From Akkermansiaceae bacterium (GTDB lineage Bacteria; Verrucomicrobiota; Verrucomicrobiia; Verrucomicrobiales; Akkermansiaceae), in contig WTJZ01000157.1 in NCBI GenBank assembly GCA_011524615.1, positions 1-13,737 of the forward strand: a stretch of DNA of 13,737 nucleotides, given 5' to 3'. Positions 6,941-13,542 of this stretch are shown in pieces. Each line of letters begins with the position of its first letter. The first letter of the stretch is position 1. A model generated the notes under the pieces. It ran no database searches, had not been told where the DNA came from, and worked only from the letters and a program-made list of their open reading frames with translations. The position numbers and the translations under genes are program-made.

Positions 6941-7288
6941 ATGAAGATTTATGTGCATTACAATTGCAGTAGCTGTAAGAAGGCTCTGAAGTGGTTAGAG
7001 GCAAATCAGGTGGAGGCTGAGATTGTAAACTTACTGGAACAGACGCCTTCTGTAGAGGAGTTCCAGCAAATGGTAGAGGCCTACGATGGGAATCTGAAGA
7101 AGTTATTCAATACTTCAGGTCAAATGTATCGAGAGTTAGGAATCAAGGATAAGGTGGCTTCTATGTCGCAGGAAGAGGTTTTTTCTCTCCTAGGTAGTGA
7201 GGGTATGCTGGTGAAACGTCCGTTCTTATTAGCGGGGGGTAAGGGGCTCGTAGGCTTCAAGGAAGAGGCGTGGGCTGAGGTGCTCTAA
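6941..7288 (+). CDS. ArsC/Spx-family thioredoxin-fold protein with CxxC
   Basis: 115 residues of the ArsC/Spx/YffB family. The N-terminal strand MKIYVHYNCSSCKKALKWLE carries a C9-x-x-C12 redox pair, the arrangement seen in Spx/MgsR-type regulators rather than the single Cys of classical ArsC arsenate reductases. Other family marks are KKLFNTSGQMYRELG (53-67) and VKRPFLL (91-97) with the conserved Arg93. Family members act either as glutaredoxin-dependent reductases or, in Firmicutes, as RNA-polymerase-binding thiol-stress regulators; outside Firmicutes the role is usually unproven. I chose ATG 6941 over GTG 6923 because the fold begins at residue 2 from this ATG. mutY starts 18 bases after its stop, so the two are probably co-transcribed. 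Reductase versus regulator cannot be decided here. Confidence 0.85.
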   Translation: MKIYVHYNCSSCKKALKWLEANQVEAEIVNLLEQTPSVEEFQQMVEAYDGNLKKLFNTSGQMYRELGIKDKVASMSQEEVFSLLGSEGMLVKRPFLLAGGKGLVGFKEEAWAEVL

Positions 7289-7306
7289 ATATCGTTCTGA
7301 GATCAT

Positions 7307-8302
7307 ATGGGGGCCTCATTATTAGAGCAACCAGAGTCGTTTCAGCACGCACTGATTAGTTGGTTTGCTAAGGTGGCCCAGGACTATCCATGGAGACGCA
7401 CTACTGACCCCTATGAGATCTTAGTCTCTGAGGTGATGCTACAACAGACGACGGTACAATCTGTGATCGAGAACCGTCGTTTTGAGCGCTTTCTGGAGGA
7501 GTTCCCAACAGTACATGAACTCGCGGTCGCGAGTGAGGAGCAGATCCTCAGAGCGTGGGAGGGGCTCGGGTATTATAATCGAGTGCGTAATCTGCAGAAG
7601 ACTGCGAAAGCGGTCATCGATGAATATGAAGGGGAGTTCCCCTCTGATCTACAGCTGTTGCAACAGCTGCCTGGGGTGGGGGCTTACACATCTGCAGCGG
7701 TGGCGTCTTTTGCCTTTGGGCTATCAGCTCCTCTAGTGGATGCGAATGTGTCGAGAGTCTTTGCTCGAGTGTTCGATGATGAGACTCCTATCAATACCCC
7801 AGCGGGACAGAAACTCGCATGGAGCAGGGCTGAGGTCCTCGTGCCTGCAGATCAAGCTCGTTCTTATAATGCGGGGCTTATGGAGCTAGGTCAGCAGGTG
7901 TGTAAGAATAAGGAAGTCCTCTGTGACCAGTGTCCAGTGCAGAGCTATTGCCAGACGACGAGACCTCTCGAGTTACCTAAGAAAAAGGCTAAGGCAAAGA
8001 GCGAAGAGGTGACCGAACATGCATTATGGCTCCGTAGAGGAGAGAGAGTCCTCCTGCAACAAGGTCAGGGCTCTCGCCGTAAAGGCATGTGGACCCTGCC
8101 TCTCATTCCAACAGATGTTGGACTCCCATTGGTCAGCCAAACGAAGTACGCAATTACTAAGTATAAGGTGACACTACGGGTCTACTCTGGGGATGAAATC
8201 CCCGCAGAAGGGCGATGGGTCAGCCTCTCAGAGTTAGAGCAGCTCCCTATACCGTCCCCTATCAGGAAGGTGATTGAGAGCCTACTCCAGCAGTTTATAT
8301 AG
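7307..8302 (+). CDS. mutY: A/G-specific adenine DNA glycosylase
   Basis: 331-residue base-excision repair enzyme that removes adenine mispaired with 8-oxoguanine. Visible: the catalytic Glu42 in SEVMLQQT (41-48), WEGLGYYNR (84-92), the helix-hairpin-helix LQQLPGVGAYTSAAVASFAFG (118-138), catalytic Asp145 in LVDANVSRVF, and the 4Fe-4S cluster cysteines C199-x6-C206-x2-C209-x5-C215, the exact MutY spacing. The C-terminal NUDIX-like 8-oxoG recognition domain is present (WTLPLIP near 262, GRWVSL near 302). Its FSH recognition motif appears as ITK (283-285) in YAITKYKVTL. It follows the CxxC gene by 18 bases in a likely operon, linking thiol/oxidative stress with oxidative DNA repair. No Shine-Dalgarno sequence precedes ATG 7307. 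Confidence 0.96.
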   Translation: MGASLLEQPESFQHALISWFAKVAQDYPWRRTTDPYEILVSEVMLQQTTVQSVIENRRFERFLEEFPTVHELAVASEEQILRAWEGLGYYNRVRNLQKTAKAVIDEYEGEFPSDLQLLQQLPGVGAYTSAAVASFAFGLSAPLVDANVSRVFARVFDDETPINTPAGQKLAWSRAEVLVPADQARSYNAGLMELGQQVCKNKEVLCDQCPVQSYCQTTRPLELPKKKAKAKSEEVTEHALWLRRGERVLLQQGQGSRRKGMWTLPLIPTDVGLPLVSQTKYAITKYKVTLRVYSGDEIPAEGRWVSLSELEQLPIPSPIRKVIESLLQQFI

Positions 8303-8326
8303 GGGAGGAGGCGCCCCCATTGCCCC

Positions 8327-8908
8327 TTATTGACCGATATTCAGTTCGTTTTGGATCACAGAGACATGATTCTTTAGATCCTGAGCCGTGATACCTGCGG
8401 TGAGTTTAGAGAGGTCGAATCGGAATTGAGCGGGAATCAGCTCGGGCTTGAAGTACAGTACTCCGAGGTAAGCTCCAGCGAGAAGAAGAACGAAGAAGAA
8501 GAGAAACGTGAGGGTGGAAAGAAGGCGCCCCTTTTTCTTAGCCTCCTCTTGGTAAAAGCTCGGCGCGTTATGATCGTGAACACTAACGGCGCGGGTTTCT
8601 GTCGGAGGCGCGATAGTAGCAGAAGCTTGCTTGGCTAACTCGGCTCTCACGGTCTGAGATACAATACGCTGTATGTGTTGCTCTACCTCAGGAGTTATTG
8701 AGAGGGTTGGGGGAGTGCTCACTGGTTGGTGGGCTATCTGAGGTGCAGGCTGCTGGATTGCAGCAGTCGGAGCTGTAGCTAGTTGCACAGGAGGAGTTTG
8801 AGGAGCCACAGGAGGAGTGGCTGGAGTCGATGCCGGGGCAACGGAATTGGTCTTCTCAAAATATCCATGGGATGGTCTGAGAGGTTGAGGTTTGATATCT
8901 GTAGACAT
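8327..8908 (-). CDS. Pro/Ala-rich single-pass membrane protein of unknown function
   Basis: 193 residues, family not recognised. Residues 1-70 are low-complexity Pro/Ala/Thr/Gln sequence. A predicted amphipathic helix follows (71-96, EVEQHIQRIVSQTVRAELAK), then one strong transmembrane helix (130-152, TLTFLFFFVLLLAGAYLGVL). The helix is preceded by KKKGR, so the N-terminus is predicted cytoplasmic and the last 40 residues (FKPELIPAQFRFDLSKLTAG) outside. A short predicted periplasmic helix ends the protein. The layout resembles membrane-anchored linker proteins but gives no specific function. It converges with mutY (24 bases between stops, containing GC-rich sequence but no T run). ATG 8908 has no Shine-Dalgarno sequence; a consensus -10 box lies upstream on the same strand. 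Confidence 0.8.
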   Translation of the reverse strand: MSTDIKPQPLRPSHGYFEKTNSVAPASTPATPPVAPQTPPVQLATAPTAAIQQPAPQIAHQPVSTPPTLSITPEVEQHIQRIVSQTVRAELAKQASATIAPPTETRAVSVHDHNAPSFYQEEAKKKGRLLSTLTFLFFFVLLLAGAYLGVLYFKPELIPAQFRFDLSKLTAGITAQDLKNHVSVIQNELNIGQ

Positions 8909-9194
8909 AGTGTGTGTTTGGTTAGTCTGACGACCTTCGGTAGAGGGTGGATTATATATGGTGCCTGGAGAACAGGCTTATGCATGAGGCAAGGTATGTT
9001 AATCTAAGGAGTCGGAATGAATCCTGACACTTATGACTACTGTGTATAGATGGTGTTTTATTCACTTTCTTCACATAAAAGTTGGGATAAAAATTTTTAA
9101 TGAGGCGGATGTGGCTAATGTGGGGACAAAAGACCTTGATTCTTTTGGGGAAATTCCATTTATGTTTATCCTACTTTTTTAAAGGACGACCATT
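8909..9194. promoter_or_regulatory. Divergent regulatory region between the membrane-protein gene and icd
   Basis: Leftward, a perfect TATAAT on the minus strand at 8951-8956 is a likely -10 box for the membrane-protein gene; the -35 region is poor. Just beyond is a short dyad GCCTG-GAGAA-CAGGC (8963-8977). Rightward, the region holds a 10-codon frame with a consensus Shine-Dalgarno sequence (9006-9049, listed separately). TTGATT (9136-9141) followed by TATGTT (9161-9166), spaced 19, is a weak candidate for the icd promoter. AAAGGA at 9181-9186 is the icd ribosome binding site. The part from 9050 to 9180 is AT-rich and without obvious RNA structure. Confidence 0.4.
9017..9049 (+). CDS. Possible 10-residue leader peptide upstream of icd
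   Basis: ATG 9017 is preceded at 5 bases by a consensus Shine-Dalgarno sequence AAGGAG (9006-9011) and opens a frame encoding MNPDTYDYCV, then TAG. Most annotated genes in this window lack such a site, which makes this one notable. It ends 145 bases before icd, far for classical coupling. No terminator hairpin clearly follows it. It may be a leader peptide, or chance. Confidence 0.25.
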   Translation: MNPDTYDYCV

Positions 9195-11417
9195 ATGAGC
9201 GACCAAACAATCATTTACACGATCACCGACGAGGCCCCAGCACTGGCCACGTATTCATTTCTTCCGATAGTAGAAGCGTACACTAAGTCATCAGGACTGA
9301 ATGTTGAGACGCGTGACATCTCCCTAGCTGGTCGTCTTTTGGCTGTCTTCCCAGAGGTGCTTACTGATGAGCAAAAGGTGGGTGATTACTTAGCGGAACT
9401 TGGGCAGTTAGCTAAGACCCCAGAAGCAAACATCATTAAGCTACCAAATATCTCAGCGTCTATTCCTCAACTGCAGGCAGCAATTGCGGAACTTCAGGCT
9501 AAGGGGTACGCACTTCCAAACTACCCTGAGTCTCCTGCTACTGATGAGGAGAAGGAGATCAAGGCACGCTATGATAAGGTGAAGGGATCCGCTGTGAACC
9601 CAGTTCTCCGTGAGGGTAACTCAGATCGTCGTGCTCCAGGTGCTGTTAAGGAGTTCGCTAAGCAGAATCCACACCGTATGGGCGCGTGGTCATCAGATAG
9701 TAAGTCTCGTGTTACACACATGACAGCTGGAGACTTCCGCTCTAACGAGCAGTCGGCAGTGATTCCTGCAGCGACTACTGTTCAGATTCTTCATACGGCT
9801 AAGGATGGTACAGAAACCGTTCTCAAGGACGGGATCGCTTTACAAGCTGGTGAAATCATTGATGCGACATACATGAGCAAGAAGGCTTTGGTTGCATTCT
9901 TAGAGGAACAAAAGGCCGCTTCACAAGCTGACGGAACGCTCTTCTCATTACACATGAAGGCGACGATGATGAAGGTGTCAGACCCGATCATCTTCGGACA
10001 TTGTGTTAAGGTCTACTTCGCGGAGCTCTTCGAGAAGCATGGCGCACTCTTTGCTGAACTCGGGATCGATCCTAACAACGGGATCGGTGATGTAGCGGCT
10101 AAGATCAGTGGTCTAGATGCAGCGCAGAAGGAGGAGATCGAAGCTGATCTTGCAGCATGCATCGCGAATGGCCCAGACCTCGCTATGGTCAATTCAGATA
10201 AAGGGATTACTAACCTTCACGTACCATCAGATGTGATCATTGACGCTTCTATGCCAGCAATGATTCGTACGTCTGGCCAAATGTGGAATAAGGATGGTGC
10301 GCAGCAGGATACGAATGCAGTCATTCCTGATTCATCATATGCTGGTGTCTACCGTGAGACGATCGACTTCTGTAAGGCGAACGGTGCATTTGATCCAACA
10401 ACGATGGGAACTGTTCCGAACGTAGGTCTCATGGCTCAAAAGGCTGAGGAGTATGGATCACACGACAAGACCTTTGAGGTCCCTGCTGATGGGATGATCT
10501 GTGTGAAGAACGCTGAAGGGGAGACAGTCCTCTGCTTCCCAGAGGTAGAGGAAGGTGATATCTGGCGTGCATGTCAGGTGAAGGATCTCCCGGTGCAAGA
10601 CTGGGTTAAGCTTGCGGTATCTCGTGCACGTGCGACAGGTTGGCCAGCAGTATTCTGGTTAGATGCAGACCGTCCACACGATGCAAACCTCATCGAGAAG
10701 GTGAACGCATACTTACCAAACTACGATACTGAAGGGCTAGAGCTCCTGATTAAGTCACCAGTCGAAGCGACAAAATATACGCTCGAGCGTTTGGCTAAAG
10801 GTGAGAATACTATTTCTGTTACGGGTAACGTACTTCGAGATTATCTTACGGATCTCTTCCCGATTCTTGAACTAGGAACATCTGCTAAGATGCTCTCAAT
10901 CGTTCCTCTCATGAACGGCGGTGGACTCTTTGAGACAGGTGCAGGTGGATCGGCTCCTAAGCATGTTGAGCAAGTGATTGAGGAGAACCACTTACGCTGG
11001 GACTCTCTTGGTGAATTCCTTGCCCTAGCGGTCTCTCTTGAGCACCTTTCGGAGAAGTATGGTAACGCTAAGGCTCAGATTCTCGGTGAGACTCTTGATG
11101 CGGCTACTACTCAGTATCTCCTTAACAATAAGGCTCCATCGCGTAAGACAGGTGAACTCGATAACCGTGGTTCACACTTCTACGTAGCGATGTACTGGGC
11201 ACAGGCTCTTGCTGCATGCGCTGATGCGGAGTTGGCTGCGGAGTTCGCACCTGTTGCTGAGAAGTTAACGGCGCAAGAAGAGGCGATCGTAGCAGAGCTC
11301 AATGGTGCTCAGGGCGTAGCAGCAGACATCGGAGGCTACTACAAGCCATGCGATGAGAAAGCATCTGCGGTAATGCGTCCATCTGCGATTCTTAATGAAA
11401 TCGTTGCTAGCCTCTAG
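9195..11417 (+). CDS. icd: Isocitrate dehydrogenase, NADP-dependent, monomeric type
   Basis: 740 residues; oxidative decarboxylation of isocitrate to 2-oxoglutarate in the citric acid cycle with NADPH formation. It belongs to the ~740-residue single-chain family (Azotobacter, Corynebacterium, E. coli-unrelated). The substrate residues of that family are in place: S132, N135, R139 and R145 in GSAVNPVLREGNSDRRAP, K255 (SLHMKATMMK), D350 and Y420. The metal aspartates are D549 and D553 in NVLRDYLTD, one residue later than in the Azotobacter enzyme. H590, R601 and R650 fit the NADP-selecting residues at 589, 600 and 649 with the same one-residue shift, so NADP use is expected. ATG 9195 has a good ribosome binding site AAAGGA eight bases upstream, consistent with high expression. 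It stands alone, with its own terminator downstream. Confidence 0.97.
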   Translation: MSDQTIIYTITDEAPALATYSFLPIVEAYTKSSGLNVETRDISLAGRLLAVFPEVLTDEQKVGDYLAELGQLAKTPEANIIKLPNISASIPQLQAAIAELQAKGYALPNYPESPATDEEKEIKARYDKVKGSAVNPVLREGNSDRRAPGAVKEFAKQNPHRMGAWSSDSKSRVTHMTAGDFRSNEQSAVIPAATTVQILHTAKDGTETVLKDGIALQAGEIIDATYMSKKALVAFLEEQKAASQADGTLFSLHMKATMMKVSDPIIFGHCVKVYFAELFEKHGALFAELGIDPNNGIGDVAAKISGLDAAQKEEIEADLAACIANGPDLAMVNSDKGITNLHVPSDVIIDASMPAMIRTSGQMWNKDGAQQDTNAVIPDSSYAGVYRETIDFCKANGAFDPTTMGTVPNVGLMAQKAEEYGSHDKTFEVPADGMICVKNAEGETVLCFPEVEEGDIWRACQVKDLPVQDWVKLAVSRARATGWPAVFWLDADRPHDANLIEKVNAYLPNYDTEGLELLIKSPVEATKYTLERLAKGENTISVTGNVLRDYLTDLFPILELGTSAKMLSIVPLMNGGGLFETGAGGSAPKHVEQVIEENHLRWDSLGEFLALAVSLEHLSEKYGNAKAQILGETLDAATTQYLLNNKAPSRKTGELDNRGSHFYVAMYWAQALAACADAELAAEFAPVAEKLTAQEEAIVAELNGAQGVAADIGGYYKPCDEKASAVMRPSAILNEIVASL

Positions 11418-11451
11418 GTTTTAGTGATTTAGATTATACTTAAAGTCTTTT

Positions 11452-11479
11452 AAGCGCCTCATATGAGGCGCTTTTTTTT
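11452..11479 (+). terminator. Intrinsic terminator of icd
   Basis: A perfect 22-base palindrome (AAGCGCCTCAT/ATGAGGCGCTT, 11452-11473) is followed by a run of T to 11479. It forms a GC-rich stem with a tight AT loop and a U tract 35 bases after the icd stop. It separates icd from the polysaccharide operon. Confidence 0.93.
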
Positions 11480-11729
11480 GGGGCGTTTTAAGCTTGCCAT
11501 ATGATTTGGTAAGATAGTGAGGTTAAATCGTTCTGATTCTATTCGTGTTATTTTTGTTTAAAAAATTGTGACAAAATAATTTTTGTTTAAAGGTTCAATT
11601 TTTATTGAACTCTATATTTGGCTGTGTAGTCTGAATCTATGCCTGTCTGGCATGCTACATCTGCCTTAACTTATTTTATTGGGATTACTCCAGAGTAATG
11701 AACCAAGGGCGGTAGCTTATGAATTATAT
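11480..11729 (+). promoter_or_regulatory. AT-rich leader of the polysaccharide operon with repeats and a palindrome
   Basis: About 250 bases without a gene, markedly AT-rich. It contains a 13-bp direct repeat ATTTTTGTTTAAA at 11550-11562 and 11579-11591, flanking TTGTGACAAAAT. An inverted repeat GTTCAAT-TTTT-ATTGAAC lies at 11593-11610. TATATT at 11613-11618 is a possible -10 box, but with no good -35 box. A short dyad ATGCC-TGTCT-GGCAT is at 11639-11653. A near-perfect palindrome ATTACTC-CA-GAGTAAT occupies 11684-11699, 30 bases before the start codon. These look like operator or activator sites for a regulated operon; the binding proteins are unknown. Confidence 0.5.
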
Positions 11730-11733
11730 ATGA
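11719..11733 (+). CDS. Possible four-codon minicistron overlapping the epimerase start
   Basis: ATG 11719 opens the frame MNYI and stops at TGA 11731-11733, which overlaps the ATG of the epimerase gene (ATGA at 11730-11733). AAGGG at 11705-11709 lies nine bases upstream of this ATG and 20 bases upstream of the epimerase ATG. The better spacing is therefore with the minicistron, which could couple initiation to the epimerase. Chance occurrence is quite possible. Confidence 0.2.
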   Translation: MNYI

Positions 11734-12722
11734 GTAAAAAAATCTTAGTCGCGGGAGGTGGTGGATTCATCGGTGGTGAGTTAGCCAGAGTGTTAGTTAG
11801 TAGAGGCCATGAGGTGGTAGTTGCTGACATTAAGCCATTGTCAGAATGGTACCAGTTGCAAGATAAGGCACACAATGTGTCCGTTAACTTAGAGAGCAAG
11901 GAGGCTTGTTATGAGTTAGTGAAGGGCTGTGATACGGTCTACAATCTTGCATGTAATATGGGAGGGATGGGCTTTATTGAGTTCAATCGTTCTCTTTGTA
12001 TGCTGAGTGTATTGATTAATACACATTTACTCATGGCGGCAAAAGATTTAGGGGTGAAGGAGTACCTTTACTCATCCAGTGCATGTGTCTACCCTGATTA
12101 CCGCCAAGGAGAGGCAGACGTAGTGGCTCTCAAGGAAGAGCATGCTTATCCTGCTATGCCTGAAAATGGATATGGATGGGAAAAGCTCTTTTCGGAGCGA
12201 CTTTGTAAAAACTTTGAAGAAGACTTCGGATTTGTATCTAAGGTGGTGCGCTTCCATAACGTATATGGGCCTAATGGAACCTGGGACGGGGGGAGAGAGA
12301 AGGCTCCTGCGGCAATGTGTAGGAAGGTCATAGAAGCGATCGATACAGGTAAACATGAAATTGAAATCTGGGGCGATGGCGAACAAACGCGTTCCTTTAT
12401 GTACATTGATGACTGTATCAATGGCTTAGACCGAGTGATGGCCTCAGACTACACAGATCCGCTAAACCTTGGACGTAGTGAATTAGTGACGATTAATCAG
12501 TTGCTCGGGATGGTAGAAGAGATTGCAGGAGTGGAATTGAAGCGCTCTTACAACCTCAATGCGCCCCAAGGTGTACGAGGACGAAATTCTGATAATGATC
12601 TGATTAACAAAGTGTTAGGCTGGGAACCTGAGATCGACTTACGTACGGGGATGGAGAAGACTTACCACTGGATCAAAGAGCAGTATGATCGCCGTAAGGC
12701 GGGAGAGAATGTAGTTCTCTAA
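11730..12722 (+). CDS. gme: GDP-mannose 3,5-epimerase
   Basis: 330-residue extended SDR enzyme expected to convert GDP-D-mannose to GDP-L-galactose (and GDP-L-gulose). It reads very like plant GME: NMGGMGFIEFN (76-86), SSSACVYPDYRQ (115-126) with Cys119, YGWEK (148-152) giving the SDR Tyr/Lys pair Y148 and K152, RFHNVYGPNGTWDGGREKAP (174-193) with K191, WGDGEQTRSF (214-223) and GVRGRNSDN (281-289). The catalytic Cys and Lys of GME correspond to C119 and K191. The NAD-binding loop GGGGFIGG is at 9-16. I chose ATG 11730 because the Rossmann fold starts there; TTG 11679 would add 17 non-conserved residues and overlap the palindrome. The next gene starts four bases after the stop, so this heads a polysaccharide operon. 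A different sugar-nucleotide specificity cannot be fully excluded. Confidence 0.88.
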   Translation: MSKKILVAGGGGFIGGELARVLVSRGHEVVVADIKPLSEWYQLQDKAHNVSVNLESKEACYELVKGCDTVYNLACNMGGMGFIEFNRSLCMLSVLINTHLLMAAKDLGVKEYLYSSSACVYPDYRQGEADVVALKEEHAYPAMPENGYGWEKLFSERLCKNFEEDFGFVSKVVRFHNVYGPNGTWDGGREKAPAAMCRKVIEAIDTGKHEIEIWGDGEQTRSFMYIDDCINGLDRVMASDYTDPLNLGRSELVTINQLLGMVEEIAGVELKRSYNLNAPQGVRGRNSDNDLINKVLGWEPEIDLRTGMEKTYHWIKEQYDRRKAGENVVL

Positions 12723-12726
12723 TGCA

Positions 12727-13521
12727 ATGAGTGTAGGCCGCGTCAATATCCTAGGTGTAGGGATCTCAAAGCTGAATTTAGCAAAGGCACAACAGTGCCT
12801 TGAGGTTGCTTGTTCTGATGAGAATCATGTTGGATTTGTAACGGTCACAGGCGTTCATGGAGTGATGGAGTCTCAAAAGGATCCAGAACTCAGGGCTATT
12901 CATAATCGCTCGTTTCTGTCTACTCCTGACGGGATGCCTATGGTTTGGCTAGGCCAAGCATATGGCGCGCAAGAGATGGATCGAGTGTATGGCCCAGAAC
13001 TCATGGAGCAGTTTTTTGAGCAGACTAGAGGAACAGGGACTAAGCATTTCCTTTTTGGTGGCGCCGATGGAGTGGTTGAGGAACTTAAGGAAGCTATGTG
13101 CCAAAGGTATCCAGGAACTGATATTGTTGGGGTTTACACTCCTCCATTTCGCCCCTTAACTTCGGAAGAGGAGCGTGACCTCTATGACGCATTACAGCGG
13201 TTACAACCTCATTGCTTTTGGGTCGGATTAAGTACTCCCAAGCAAGAACGCTTTATGGATGACTTTTTGACAAAGTATCCAGAGATCAATAAGGGGTGGG
13301 GGCATGGATTTACGATGTTTGGAGTAGGGGCTGCATTTGATTTTCATTCCGGTAAGGTAGAGCAAGCTCCATACTGGGTTCAGAGATCGGGGCTTGAATG
13401 GCTATTTAGGGTAACCAAAGAACCTCGCAGGCTTTGGAGGCGCTACTCCGTAAATAATACGAAATTTATCTTTGCAATTTTAGGCCAGTTACTGAACATT
13501 AAAAAATATCAGCTAGATTAA
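12727..13521 (+). CDS. WecG/TagA/CpsF-family glycosyltransferase
   Basis: 264 residues of glycosyltransferase family GT26, membrane-associated enzymes that add a sugar (often N-acetylmannosamine, its uronic acid, or glucose) to a lipid-linked intermediate of a surface polysaccharide. Family marks: HVGFVTVTGVHGVME (34-48), STPDGMPMVW (65-74) with the likely catalytic D68, RVYGPELM (86-93), FLFGG (108-112), VGLSTPKQERF (166-176), GVGAAFDFHSGKVEQAPYW (199-217) and GLEWLFRVTKEPRRLWRRY (222-240). The basic, amphipathic C-terminus (residues 230-264) is the membrane-binding appendage seen in TagA. It starts four bases after the epimerase gene; an earlier ATG at 12722 stops after two codons. The donor sugar cannot be read from sequence. 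Confidence 0.92.
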   Translation: MSVGRVNILGVGISKLNLAKAQQCLEVACSDENHVGFVTVTGVHGVMESQKDPELRAIHNRSFLSTPDGMPMVWLGQAYGAQEMDRVYGPELMEQFFEQTRGTGTKHFLFGGADGVVEELKEAMCQRYPGTDIVGVYTPPFRPLTSEEERDLYDALQRLQPHCFWVGLSTPKQERFMDDFLTKYPEINKGWGHGFTMFGVGAAFDFHSGKVEQAPYWVQRSGLEWLFRVTKEPRRLWRRYSVNNTKFIFAILGQLLNIKKYQLD

Positions 13522-13542
13522 AATCTACGAACTTCTCTTGAC

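Noticed and set aside
8303..8326. GC-rich GGGG...CCCC sequence between mutY and the membrane-protein gene
   Set aside because: Weak pairing and no T run, so not called as a terminator.
11679..11729. TTG start at 11679 for the epimerase
   Set aside because: Adds 17 residues unlike the family, and covers the palindrome at 11684-11699; the Rossmann fold starts right at ATG 11730.
12072..12421. Two minus-strand frames inside the epimerase gene
   Set aside because: Antisense shadows of a gene with clear conserved motifs.
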